Source of the DNA: Pseudomonadota bacterium
Lineage (GTDB): Bacteria > Pseudomonadota > Gammaproteobacteria > Steroidobacterales > Steroidobacteraceae
Direction of reading: 5' to 3'
Length of the DNA stretch: 64,000 bases
NCBI GenBank assembly: GCA_023433705.1
Contig: JAEYUC010000102.1
Span: 1 to 64,000, forward strand
A program made the translations under genes and the position numbers. Positions 47,106-54,943 of this stretch are shown in pieces. Each line of letters opens with the position of its first letter. Positions within the stretch are counted from its first letter, which is position 1. The notes under the pieces were generated by a model. That model worked only from the letters and a program-made list of their open reading frames with translations, did no database searches and had not been told where the DNA came from.

Positions 47106-47124
47106 GCGCGAAAAATCTTCGCGC
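47106..47124. repeat. Inverted repeat A in the eps leader
   Basis: GCGCGAA (47106-47112) pairs with TTCGCGC (47118-47124) around AAATC. No T-run follows, so a protein-binding site or RNA hairpin is more likely than a terminator. Its core GCGAAAAAT recurs in inverted repeat B. Confidence 0.5.
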
Positions 47125-47297
47125 ACGTAATCCGATTCCTACAAGCAGACTCCGCATCGCGAGACGTCGCAAATTACCGTCACGCTCGATGATGGACATC
47201 GCGCGCATTCATTCGGTGCGCGGAAAGCAGTTAGACCGCACCGCGCGTGTGCAGCGATTTGCCGACGATGCGCACATGTCAATACGTTCTGGCGCGT

Positions 47298-47317
47298 CGC
47301 GAAAAATTTATTTCGCG
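47298..47317. repeat. Inverted repeat B in the eps leader
   Basis: CGCGAAA (47298-47304) pairs perfectly with TTTCGCG (47311-47317) around AATTTA. It is about 190 bases downstream of repeat A and shares its CGCGAAAAAT core. Confidence 0.5.
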
Positions 47318-47436
47318 GATTTGCTCGCGAATTGCAGTGTATTCACGCGGCGACAATCAAATAGCGACAGTTGCAATCCTCGCGTCAAACTACTTAAGTA
47401 GCGTCCATGGTCGCCGCCCGTAATGGTGCGATCATG

Positions 47437-47452
47437 GGGAACAGAACTTGCA
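47437..47452 (+). promoter_or_regulatory. Sigma-54-like promoter of the PEP-CTERM gene
   Basis: GGGAACAGAACTTGCA has a perfect TTGCA -12 element and a GG 10 bases before the GC, the required sigma-54 spacing. The -24 box matches only 4 of 7. It lies 38 bases upstream of the PEP-CTERM gene ATG. PEP-CTERM genes in several proteobacteria are RpoN/PrsR-dependent, which raises its plausibility. Confidence 0.45.
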
Positions 47453-47490
47453 TTGCTTCGCTTGTCGATATTCTTTGCATGGAGGCGATA

Positions 47491-48003
47491 ATGATTCTTA
47501 GAAAACTGCTGATCTGCACGATGCTCCTCACCGGCTCGATGTCGGCGAGCGCGGGGACTCACTACACCAACCTCGGCACGCTCTCGAACAACGATTTCGG
47601 CCTGGTGGCCGGGTTGTTCACGCGGCACGAGAGCTTCGAAGACGTCATCAACTTCACGCTCACCAGCACTTCGACCATCTCCGGGTTCTTCACGCCATTC
47701 CGTCTGCAGACGGCCAACTGGAGCCTCTCCTCGGCGAGCGGTGTGCTCGGCGGTGGTGCGCTCTCGCTCGGCCAGTACTCGTTCGCGGACCTGGCGCCGG
47801 GCAGCTACTCGCTGTCCATCTTTGGCGACAGCAAGCCATTCGGGTTCTATGCCGCGTCGTATCGCGTAGCGGTCGCCGCGGTGCCGGAGCTCGAAACCTG
47901 GCTGATGTTGCTCATCGGGGCGGGCCTGGTCGCGTTCCAGCTCCATCGCAAGCAGAAGTCGCTCGGACAAACCGTGCCTGACGGTCCGATGACGGCCGCA
48001 TAA
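47491..48003 (+). CDS. PEP-CTERM sorting-domain protein
   Basis: I start at the ATG five bases after GGAGG (170 residues). A signal peptide (MILRKLLICTMLLTGSMSAS) precedes a short beta-rich secreted domain. The C-terminal sorting signal follows: VPELETW near residue 131, a transmembrane helix (LMLLIGAGLVAFQ) and a basic LHRKQK stretch. The canonical PEP is PEL here, and about 13 residues extend past the basic cluster. It is the likely local substrate of the exosortase encoded 5 kb downstream. Confidence 0.85.
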   Translation: MILRKLLICTMLLTGSMSASAGTHYTNLGTLSNNDFGLVAGLFTRHESFEDVINFTLTSTSTISGFFTPFRLQTANWSLSSASGVLGGGALSLGQYSFADLAPGSYSLSIFGDSKPFGFYAASYRVAVAAVPELETWLMLLIGAGLVAFQLHRKQKSLGQTVPDGPMTAA

Positions 48004-48011
48004 CCACGCAA

Positions 48012-48028
48012 CGGGCCGTGCAGGCCCG
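48012..48028 (+). other. Hairpin between the PEP-CTERM gene and the glycosyltransferase
   Basis: CGGGCC (48012-48017) pairs with GGCCCG (48023-48028) around GTGCA. No T-run follows. It could stabilise the PEP-CTERM transcript or attenuate readthrough into the eps genes. Confidence 0.4.
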
Positions 48029-48072
48029 AAACAAATGGGGGTAGTTAGCGACGGTTCCCACAGGGAAGGGAT

Positions 48073-49485
48073 ATGGTTGTCCGAAAGAAGAGTCATCGGT
48101 CGGCGGGCCTCAGTGCCGCCGACCCCTCCTCGGTGTTCGTCATCAAATCGCTGCTCAACCCGGTGGTGGCGGTGCTGGTGCTGGCAGCCTGCCTCGCCTG
48201 GCGCGAGGAGCCCCTGCGGGGACCGTACTTCCTCATCGCGGTGCTGGGGTTCGCGGGCGCGGCGGAACTGCTCGGCGTGCCGCAGATCGGCGAACGGGGT
48301 GGGTGGCGTAGCGCGCTGCAGCAGCTCGTCGACCTGACGCTGCGCTGGGTGCTGTTCACCACCTGCGTCTGGATGCTGATGAACCTCTCGGCGCTCGGCG
48401 ATCACTTCGACGATCGCGTGCTGCTGAGCTGGGGTCTGCTCACGCCGTTCGCGGCGTGGGCGGCGCAGTGGGGAGCTCACCACGTGCTGCTGCGTCCGGC
48501 GCAACCGTTGCGCCGCGCGGTGATCGTCGGCGTCACGCCGCTCGGCGTACGCCTGCAGAAGACGTTGAGCGAAGACCGGCTGCTGCGCATCGAGGTCGCG
48601 GGGTTCTTCGAGGACCGTGTCGACGACCGCGTGCCGCCGCTCGCGCCGGGTCAGCTGCTCGGCAGGTGCTCCGACGTCATCGACTACGTGCTGCGCAACG
48701 ACATCAACGTCGTCTACGTCACCTTGCCCATGAACCACGATCCGCGCGTGCTGGCGCTGCTCGAGGGCCTGCGCGACTCGACGGTGTCCATCTACTTCGT
48801 CCCGGACCTGTATTCGTTCAACCTGATCCAGGCGCGCTTCGATCTCATCGGCGGGATTCCGCTGGTCGCGGTGCGCGAGTCGCCGTTCTACGGCGTGCGC
48901 GCGTTGGCGAAGCGTCTCACCGACATCGCGGTGGGCGGCGCGGCGACGCTGATATTGGCGCCGGTCCTCGCGTTCGTCGCGATCGGCGTGCGGATCACGT
49001 CGCCTGGGCCGGTCATCTTCCGCCAGAAACGTTACGGCCTCGATGGCAAACCGATCACGGTCTACAAGTTCCGCTCGATGACCGTCACCGAAGACGGTGA
49101 TCGCAGCTACACGCAGGTGAGCCGCGGCGACGCGCGCGTCACGCCGTTCGGCGCGTTCATCCGCCGCACGTCGCTCGACGAACTACCGCAGCTCTTCAAC
49201 GTGCTCGAAGGCAGCATGAGCATCGTCGGTCCGCGGCCGCACGCGGTTGCGGTGAACGAGCAATACCGCCGGCTCATTCCCGGCTACATGGTCCGCCACA
49301 AGGTGAAGCCGGGCATCACCGGCTGGGCACAGGTCAATGGCTATCGCGGCGGCGACGACCTCGGCTCGATGACGAAGCGCATCGAGTTCGATCTCGAGTA
49401 CCTGCGTCACTGGTCGCTGTGGCTCGACATCATGATCCTGTTTCGCACCGCAATCATGGTGCTCACCGATAAACGCGCTTACTGA
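48073..49485 (+). CDS. Undecaprenyl-phosphate sugar phosphotransferase (initiating enzyme)
   Basis: The 470-residue polyprenyl glycosylphosphotransferase starts polysaccharide repeat-unit assembly on the lipid carrier. It has four N-terminal transmembrane helices, a CoA-binding-like cytoplasmic domain (RRAVIVGVTPLGVRLQKTL), a fifth helix and the WbaP/WcaJ-type catalytic domain: VIFRQKRYGLDGKPITVYKF, RRTSLDELPQLFNVL and GPRPH. The length fits the TIGR03023-type glucose enzymes. It heads the eps run. Confidence 0.92.
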   Translation: MVVRKKSHRSAGLSAADPSSVFVIKSLLNPVVAVLVLAACLAWREEPLRGPYFLIAVLGFAGAAELLGVPQIGERGGWRSALQQLVDLTLRWVLFTTCVWMLMNLSALGDHFDDRVLLSWGLLTPFAAWAAQWGAHHVLLRPAQPLRRAVIVGVTPLGVRLQKTLSEDRLLRIEVAGFFEDRVDDRVPPLAPGQLLGRCSDVIDYVLRNDINVVYVTLPMNHDPRVLALLEGLRDSTVSIYFVPDLYSFNLIQARFDLIGGIPLVAVRESPFYGVRALAKRLTDIAVGGAATLILAPVLAFVAIGVRITSPGPVIFRQKRYGLDGKPITVYKFRSMTVTEDGDRSYTQVSRGDARVTPFGAFIRRTSLDELPQLFNVLEGSMSIVGPRPHAVAVNEQYRRLIPGYMVRHKVKPGITGWAQVNGYRGGDDLGSMTKRIEFDLEYLRHWSLWLDIMILFRTAIMVLTDKRAY

Positions 49486-49499
49486 CTGAGGGAACGACG

Positions 49500-50387
49500 A
49501 TGAACCACCACTCGAACAACACGACCCTGCGATTGACGTGCGGACTCGCGCTCGTCGCGTTGCTCGCGGCCTGCGGCTCGTCGTCGCCCGGCGGCAAGAG
49601 CTCGCAGGTCGTCGCCACCGTCAACGGCCAGGAAATCACCGTGATGCAGCTCAACCGCGTGCTCGAGCGCAGTGGCGTGCGCGAGGTGACGCCGGAGGTG
49701 CGCCGGCGCGCCATCGACTCGCTCACCTCCGAGGAACTGCTGGTGCAGGCCGCGCTCGCGGCGAAGATCGATCGCGACACGGCGTTCGTTCAGTCGCTCG
49801 AGAACGCGCGCCGGCAACTGCTCGCGCAGATCTTCGCGGAGCGCGTGGTGTATCCGAAGTCGGTGGTCACCGCGGCCGAGATCGAGGATTACTACAACCG
49901 CGAGCCGCTGCTGTTCGCCAACCGCCGGAAATTTCGCGTGACGACGTTTCGCGCGGCCAGCGCGGACGTCACGCAGCAGGTGTCGGCGGCGTTGAAGGAC
50001 GTCAAGTCGGTCGACGAGGTGCGTGGCATCCTCGATTCGCGCGGCATCAAGTACGAGACGCAGCTCGCGAGCATCTCGCCCGAGCAGTTGCCGGTCGACG
50101 AGCTGCCGACGTTCGCGAAGGCGAGTGTCGGCGACCTGTTCATCAATCCGGCGGAGAACGGCAGCGTGTTGCTCATGTCGATCACGGGCATCGACGACGA
50201 CGTGCCGCTCACGCTCGAGCGCGCGAAGCCGATGATCGAGGAGTTCCTGCGCAACACGCGCAATCGGGAGGCCACGGACATGTATCTCGAACGTGCCCGC
50301 GCGACGGCGGAAATCGTCTATGCGTCCCCGGCCGACGCGCCCGCCAGGCCCACGCTGAGCGCGGATACCGCGAGGGCCGCGGAATGA
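49500..50387 (+). CDS. epsD: EpsD-family peptidyl-prolyl isomerase lipoprotein
   Basis: The 295-residue protein has a lipobox LAAC at Cys25 and a SurA/parvulin-type fold (VVATVNGQEITVMQLNRVL). This is the EpsD family that accompanies exosortase-linked polysaccharide loci. It probably helps fold outer-membrane or exported components. The N-terminal chaperone-like helical part is intact, and the parvulin domain is at the C-terminal half. It overlaps epsE at ATGA. Confidence 0.88.
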   Translation: MNHHSNNTTLRLTCGLALVALLAACGSSSPGGKSSQVVATVNGQEITVMQLNRVLERSGVREVTPEVRRRAIDSLTSEELLVQAALAAKIDRDTAFVQSLENARRQLLAQIFAERVVYPKSVVTAAEIEDYYNREPLLFANRRKFRVTTFRAASADVTQQVSAALKDVKSVDEVRGILDSRGIKYETQLASISPEQLPVDELPTFAKASVGDLFINPAENGSVLLMSITGIDDDVPLTLERAKPMIEEFLRNTRNREATDMYLERARATAEIVYASPADAPARPTLSADTARAAE

Positions 50388-51178
50388 GTCGAGTGTCGAA
50401 GTACTTCGTGCTGCTGACGCTCGGGCTCGCCGTGTGGGCGGGCGCGGCCACGACGCGCGGCGGCGAGGACTATCGACTCGGCGCCGGTGACCTGCTCAAG
50501 ATCTCGACGTTCGGATACGCCGATCTCGCGGCCGACGTTCGCGTCAGCGAGTCCGGCAACATCACGTTCCCGCTCATCGGCCAGATCGCGGCCGAAGGCC
50601 TGTCTACCCGCGAGCTCGAACAGGTCATCGCGCAGCGCCTGCAGGAGGGCAACTTCATCCGCGGGGCGCAGGTGTCGGTGCTCATCGTCGAATACCTGAG
50701 CCAGAAGGTCTCGGTGCTGGGGCAGGTGGGCAAGCCCGGGCAGTATTTCCTCGATGGCACGACCCGCGTGCTCGACCTGCTCGCCAAGGCCGGCGGAGTC
50801 GCGGAGGACTCGGGTGGCGACCAGGCCGTCCTGCTTCGCCGCAACGGGTCGAGCCAGACGCTCGATCTCGCGGCGCTGTTCCGCGGCGATGCCTCGCAGA
50901 ACCCGCAGGTCAGCGATGGCGACACGGTCAACGTGCTGCGCGCACCGCGTTTCTACATCTACGGCGAAGTGCAGAAGCCCGGCGCCTACCGGCTCGAACG
51001 CAACATGACGCTGTCGCGTGCCATCACCGCGGGCGGTGGTCTGACGCCGCGCGGCTCGGAACGCCGCGTGGTGGTCAAGCGGCGCGACGACCAGGGACGT
51101 GAACTCACGAAGTCCATCGGCAGCGCCGAACTCCTCAAGGAAGACGACGTGGTGTACGTCAAGGAGAGTCTGTTTTGA
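50384..51178 (+). CDS. epsE: Polysaccharide export protein EpsE (OPX family)
   Basis: The 264-residue precursor has a signal peptide but no lipobox. The Poly_export domain (YRLGAGDLLKISTFGYADLA) is followed by two SLBB domains (VSVLGQVGKPGQYFLDGTTR, then FYIYGEVQKPGAYRLER). It would form the outer-membrane/periplasmic export channel for the polymer. It overlaps epsD and the following gene. Confidence 0.92.
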   Translation: MSRVSKYFVLLTLGLAVWAGAATTRGGEDYRLGAGDLLKISTFGYADLAADVRVSESGNITFPLIGQIAAEGLSTRELEQVIAQRLQEGNFIRGAQVSVLIVEYLSQKVSVLGQVGKPGQYFLDGTTRVLDLLAKAGGVAEDSGGDQAVLLRRNGSSQTLDLAALFRGDASQNPQVSDGDTVNVLRAPRFYIYGEVQKPGAYRLERNMTLSRAITAGGGLTPRGSERRVVVKRRDDQGRELTKSIGSAELLKEDDVVYVKESLF

Positions 51179-52602
51179 CGTTCGCCCAACTGCTGCGGAT
51201 CCTGCGTGCGCGGCGCGGTCTCGTGTTGACCGTGCTGGTGTTCTTCTTCGTGCTCGTCACGGGCGTGAGTCTGCTGCTGCCGGAAACCTACGTCGCCCGC
51301 GCGACGCTGGTGGCCGAGATCAAGGACGTCGATCCCGTCACCGGGAACGCGGTGCGTTCGCCGCAACTCGTGAGTTACCTCAACACGCAGGCCGACATCG
51401 CCTCGAGCCGCAGTGTCGCGCTCAAGGTGGTCGATCGTTACCGGCTCGCCGACAGCCGCGCGTTGCAGGAGGAATTCCAGACCCGCGCCAACGGCGGCGC
51501 CGAGCTGCGCGAGTGGCTGGCGGACCGGCTGCTCGCCAACGTCGAGGTGGAGCTGTCGCGCAACAGCAATGTGTTCCACATCTCGTACGCGGCTCCCGAG
51601 TCGGGCGATGCCGCGCTGATCGCCAACGCGCTGGCCGAGGCGTACATCCAGACGACGATCGAACTCAGGCTGGACCCGGCTCGTCGTCAATCCCGCTGGT
51701 TCGACGAACAGCTCGTCGACCTGCGCGCCAAGCTCGAGGAGGCGCAGTCGCGGCTCGCGGAGTTCCAGCGCAAGAACGAGCTGGTCACCACCGACGGCCG
51801 GCTCGACGTAGAGACCGCGCGGCTCGCCGGCATTTCGACCGAAGCGCTGGCCGCGCAGACGGCTGCCACCGACGCGCAGACCCGTCGCCAGCAGATGAAG
51901 CAGGCGCTCGAGAAGGGACGCACGGCGGAGCTGCCCGACATCCTCGGCAACACGCTGCTGCAGAGCATGAAGGCCGATCTCACACGCGCCGAAAGCAAGT
52001 TCGCGGAAGTCGCCGAGCGTTACGGATCGAGCCACCCTAACTACGTCAGCGCCGCCGCGGAGGTGGAGTCCCTGCGCCGCCGCCTGGCGGCGGAGCTCGA
52101 GACCGCGCGCGGCTCGATCGAGCAGTCCGCGCAGATCGCCACGCAGCGCGCGAAGGAGATGGACGCCTCGCTCGAGGAGCAGAAGCAGCGCATCCTGGAA
52201 CTCAAGCGCGTCAACGACGAGCGCGAGGTGCTGACCCGCGAGGTCGAGAGCGCGCAGCGCGCCTACGACGCGGCCACGCAGCGCGCGAGCGCCGTGCGAC
52301 TCGAGAGCCAGCTCGACCAGGGCACGGTCGCCGTGCTGGTGCCCGCCACGCGGCCGATCGCGCCCGCGCGCCCCCGCGTCATGCTGAACGCGATCGCGTC
52401 GCTGTTCTTCGGCGCGCTGTTCAGCATGGCGCTCGCGGTGATGATCGAGTGGCGCGACCGTCGCGTGCGCGACGGCACGGACATCACGCTCGCCACCGGC
52501 GTCGTGTTGCTGGCAGAGGTGCCGCGGCCGCGGCGTCCGCCCCGGATCGGCCGCAAGCGACGCGGCATGTTCACCCTCGCGCCGCGCGGCGCCTCCGCCT
52601 GA
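51175..52602 (+). CDS. epsF: Chain-length determinant protein EpsF (Wzz/PCP family)
   Basis: The 475-residue protein starts at a TTG overlapping the epsE stop. It has transmembrane helices near 18-38 and 405-425 flanking a long periplasmic coiled coil (FDEQLVDLRAKLEEAQSRLA), the Wzz/PCP-2a layout without a fused kinase domain. It controls polymer length with the separate kinase encoded next. Confidence 0.9.
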   Translation: MTFAQLLRILRARRGLVLTVLVFFFVLVTGVSLLLPETYVARATLVAEIKDVDPVTGNAVRSPQLVSYLNTQADIASSRSVALKVVDRYRLADSRALQEEFQTRANGGAELREWLADRLLANVEVELSRNSNVFHISYAAPESGDAALIANALAEAYIQTTIELRLDPARRQSRWFDEQLVDLRAKLEEAQSRLAEFQRKNELVTTDGRLDVETARLAGISTEALAAQTAATDAQTRRQQMKQALEKGRTAELPDILGNTLLQSMKADLTRAESKFAEVAERYGSSHPNYVSAAAEVESLRRRLAAELETARGSIEQSAQIATQRAKEMDASLEEQKQRILELKRVNDEREVLTREVESAQRAYDAATQRASAVRLESQLDQGTVAVLVPATRPIAPARPRVMLNAIASLFFGALFSMALAVMIEWRDRRVRDGTDITLATGVVLLAEVPRPRRPPRIGRKRRGMFTLAPRGASA

Positions 52603-52622
52603 CCACACGAGGTACACGCCGC

Positions 52623-53369
52623 ATGTCCACCGTCATCAACAAGCAGACGAAACTCGACTGGTCGCGCGTGCCGGAAGCGGAGCTGCGCGACGGCCTCGCG
52701 CAGCAGTTCGAATACGCCGTCGCCGAATACGGCTCCTCGAATCTCGACACGGCGTTGTACGCTGCTTACGAGCCGCTGAGCCCGGCGTCCGAAGCGCTGC
52801 GGCAGTTGCGCAGCGAGCTCAAGATGCGCTGGTTCTCGGAACGGCGTCGTTCGCTCGCGGTGCTCGAGACACGCGCCGGACGCAGCTCCGCGCAGCTCGC
52901 GGCCAATCTCGCGATCGCGTTCTCGCAGACCGGGGAGCGCACCTTGCTCGTCGACACGAACCTGCGCACGCCGCGGCAGCGGGAGTTGTTCGGGTTGACG
53001 GAGGAGGAGGGTCTCGCCCAGATACTCGCGGGCCAACTACCGCTGGCGGTCGGACTCGTGGGCGTGCCGGGTTTTCCGCAGTTGTCCGTTCTGTGCGCGG
53101 GCTCCGCGGTCCCCAATCCGCAGGAATTGCTCGCGCGTGCAACGTTCGCGGATCTGATGGAAGTGCTGCCGGTGAGCTTCGACGTGGTGATCGCCACGGC
53201 GCCGCCGCTGCTCGAATACGCCGATGCCCAGCTCATCGCCGCGCGCTGCGGCGGCTGCCTGCTGGTCACCGAGCGCGACGCGACGCGCCTGGCGGACATC
53301 GAGGCGGCCAAGGCGCGCCTGGCGCCCACGCGTGCGAAGCTGGTCGGCGCGGTCATGCTGGGAGCGTGA
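52623..53369 (+). CDS. epsG: Chain-length determinant kinase-like protein EpsG
   Basis: The 248-residue protein resembles BY-kinase/CpsD ATPases and starts 20 bases after epsF. The Walker A position reads ETRAGRSSAQLAANLAIAF, with Arg where the catalytic Lys of GKS/T normally sits; I recall the same GRS substitution in EpsG relatives. Walker A' (TLLVDTNLRTPRQRELFGL) is present with Asn in place of the usual second Asp. The protein lacks the Tyr-rich C-terminal tail of classical BY-kinases. Confidence 0.85.
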   Translation: MSTVINKQTKLDWSRVPEAELRDGLAQQFEYAVAEYGSSNLDTALYAAYEPLSPASEALRQLRSELKMRWFSERRRSLAVLETRAGRSSAQLAANLAIAFSQTGERTLLVDTNLRTPRQRELFGLTEEEGLAQILAGQLPLAVGLVGVPGFPQLSVLCAGSAVPNPQELLARATFADLMEVLPVSFDVVIATAPPLLEYADAQLIAARCGGCLLVTERDATRLADIEAAKARLAPTRAKLVGAVMLGA

Positions 53370-54254
53370 TTGCGCATGCACGCGCCGGCATCTTCGACAG
53401 CGCGATGGCACTGGGCATGGGTGCCGGCGGGCCTTGCCCTGCTGTTCGTGCCGACGTACGTGGATCTCTATCGAGTCTTCTGGCGGCTCGAACAGAACGC
53501 GCAGGGGCCGATCATTCTCGCGATCGTCTTCTGGCTCGTCTGGCGAGAACGCGCGCGGCTGCGCGCGGACACGAACGCACCGGCGGCGCCCGGCGCCGCG
53601 CTGGTCTCCTCCGGCCTCGTGCTCTACGTGCTGGCCCGTTCGCAGTCCATCTACCTGGTCGAGGTGATCGCGCAGATTCCGGTCCTGCTCGGCGTGGTGT
53701 GGCTCACGATGGGTCGGGAGGGCCTGCGCCGCCTGTGGTTTCCGATCGCGCTCATCGTATTCCTTGCGCCGATCCCGGGATCGCTGCTCGACCAGGTGCT
53801 GCTGCCGCTCAAGGGCTGGGTCTCGGCCGTGGTCGACACGACGTTGCACGTGTTCGGCTATCCGATCGCGCGTGACGGCGTCGTGCTGACCATCGGCTCC
53901 TACAGCCTGCTGATCGCCGACGCCTGCTCGGGACTGAACTCCATGGTGGCACTGTCCGGCATCGGTCTGCTCTACGTCTACCTGGCCGGACACGAGAGCC
54001 GCGCGCACAACGTCGCGCTGCTGCTCAGCATCCTGCCGATCGCGTTTCTCGCGAACATCGTCCGCGTGATCCTGCTGGTGCTGATCACTTACTACCGCGG
54101 CGAGAGCAGCGGCAAGGCCTTTCACGATCACGCCGGCCTGCTCGAAGTGGCCATGGCGTTCGGCGGCTTCTTCGCCTTCGATCGGCTGCTGATGCTGTTC
54201 AGCCGCACGCTGCGTCCGCCGCCGCGGCTGATTCCGGTGAGGCATACACCATGA
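53370..54254 (+). CDS. xrtB: Exosortase B (XrtB/EpsH family)
   Basis: The 294-residue polytopic membrane protein cleaves PEP-CTERM signals. Catalytic-type residues are C186 in ADACSGLNSM, R232 in LANIVRVI and H252/H254 in FHDHAGL. Seven to eight hydrophobic segments are visible. The start is a TTG directly after epsG; an ATG two codons later is also possible. It is followed by epsI with a four-base overlap, the standard XrtB-EpsI order. Confidence 0.93.
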   Translation: MRMHAPASSTARWHWAWVPAGLALLFVPTYVDLYRVFWRLEQNAQGPIILAIVFWLVWRERARLRADTNAPAAPGAALVSSGLVLYVLARSQSIYLVEVIAQIPVLLGVVWLTMGREGLRRLWFPIALIVFLAPIPGSLLDQVLLPLKGWVSAVVDTTLHVFGYPIARDGVVLTIGSYSLLIADACSGLNSMVALSGIGLLYVYLAGHESRAHNVALLLSILPIAFLANIVRVILLVLITYYRGESSGKAFHDHAGLLEVAMAFGGFFAFDRLLMLFSRTLRPPPRLIPVRHTP

Positions 54255-54943
54255 GCGCGTCGCGTCGTCACGTGATGCTCGTCGGCGCGTTGATGCTGGC
54301 GGCGGGTGCCGCCTGGTATCTCACTCCGCGCGCCGCGGCCGTGTACGACGCGACGCCGCTCGCGGATGTCGTGCCGCGCGAGTTCGCAGGATGGCGCGAG
54401 CTCGACGGCCCCGTGACGGCGATCGACCCGCGCGGCCAGCGGCCGGGAGAGACGGATCCCGAAGCGCCGTACGACGACGTGCTCATGCGCAGCTACGTCA
54501 ACGCGAACGGCGACGTGGTGATGCTTGCGCTGGCCTACGGCCGTCACCAGCGCCAGGAGATCAAGATTCATCGCCCCGAGCTCTGCTATACGTCGCAGGG
54601 TTACGCGGTGCTGCGCAAGTCCGACGCCACACTTTCGGCGACCGCGGTCCCGGGCGCTCGCATGCTCGTGAGCGCGCCGGGGCGCAGCGAAGCGGTGAGT
54701 TACTGGATCCGCATCGGCGGTTTGTACAGCACCAACGCCTGGCGGACGCGTGCGCACATCTTCAGCGAAGGCCTGCAGGGCAGGGTGGTCGACGGCATGC
54801 TGGTGCGTGTCTCGCAGATCGTGCCCGATGCGGGCACCGCGGGCGCCACGCACTTCGAGCTACAGGAAAAGTTCCTGGGCGATCTCGTGCTCGCGATGCC
54901 GGCGCATGCACGTCACCTGCTGATCGGCGGTGGCGCGACATGA
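54251..54943 (+). CDS. epsI: Exosortase-associated protein EpsI
   Basis: The 230-residue protein has one N-terminal membrane helix and the EpsI domain with DDVLMRSYVNANGDVVMLAL, QEIKIHRPELCYTSQGYAV and a WRTRAHIFSEGLQGR segment. EpsI-type proteins accompany exosortases and are needed for polysaccharide production in related loci; the biochemical role is unknown. Overlaps on both sides at ATGA. Confidence 0.93.
   Translation: MSASRRHVMLVGALMLAAGAAWYLTPRAAAVYDATPLADVVPREFAGWRELDGPVTAIDPRGQRPGETDPEAPYDDVLMRSYVNANGDVVMLALAYGRHQRQEIKIHRPELCYTSQGYAVLRKSDATLSATAVPGARMLVSAPGRSEAVSYWIRIGGLYSTNAWRTRAHIFSEGLQGRVVDGMLVRVSQIVPDAGTAGATHFELQEKFLGDLVLAMPAHARHLLIGGGAT

Larger units (their letters stand above)
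47086..47490. other. Non-coding leader of the exopolysaccharide locus
   Basis: This 405-base gap is A/T-richer than its surroundings and has no convincing gene. It holds two related hairpins, GCGCGAA-N5-TTCGCGC (47106-47124) and CGCGAAA-N6-TTTCGCG (47298-47317), an octamer CAAACTAC (47386-47393) and a sigma-54-like promoter at its end. It is probably the control region of the eps cluster. Confidence 0.6.

Noticed and set aside
47189..47401. 70-codon open frame in the eps leader
   Set aside because: No ribosome site, no recognisable features, and it covers the second inverted repeat; better seen as non-coding.
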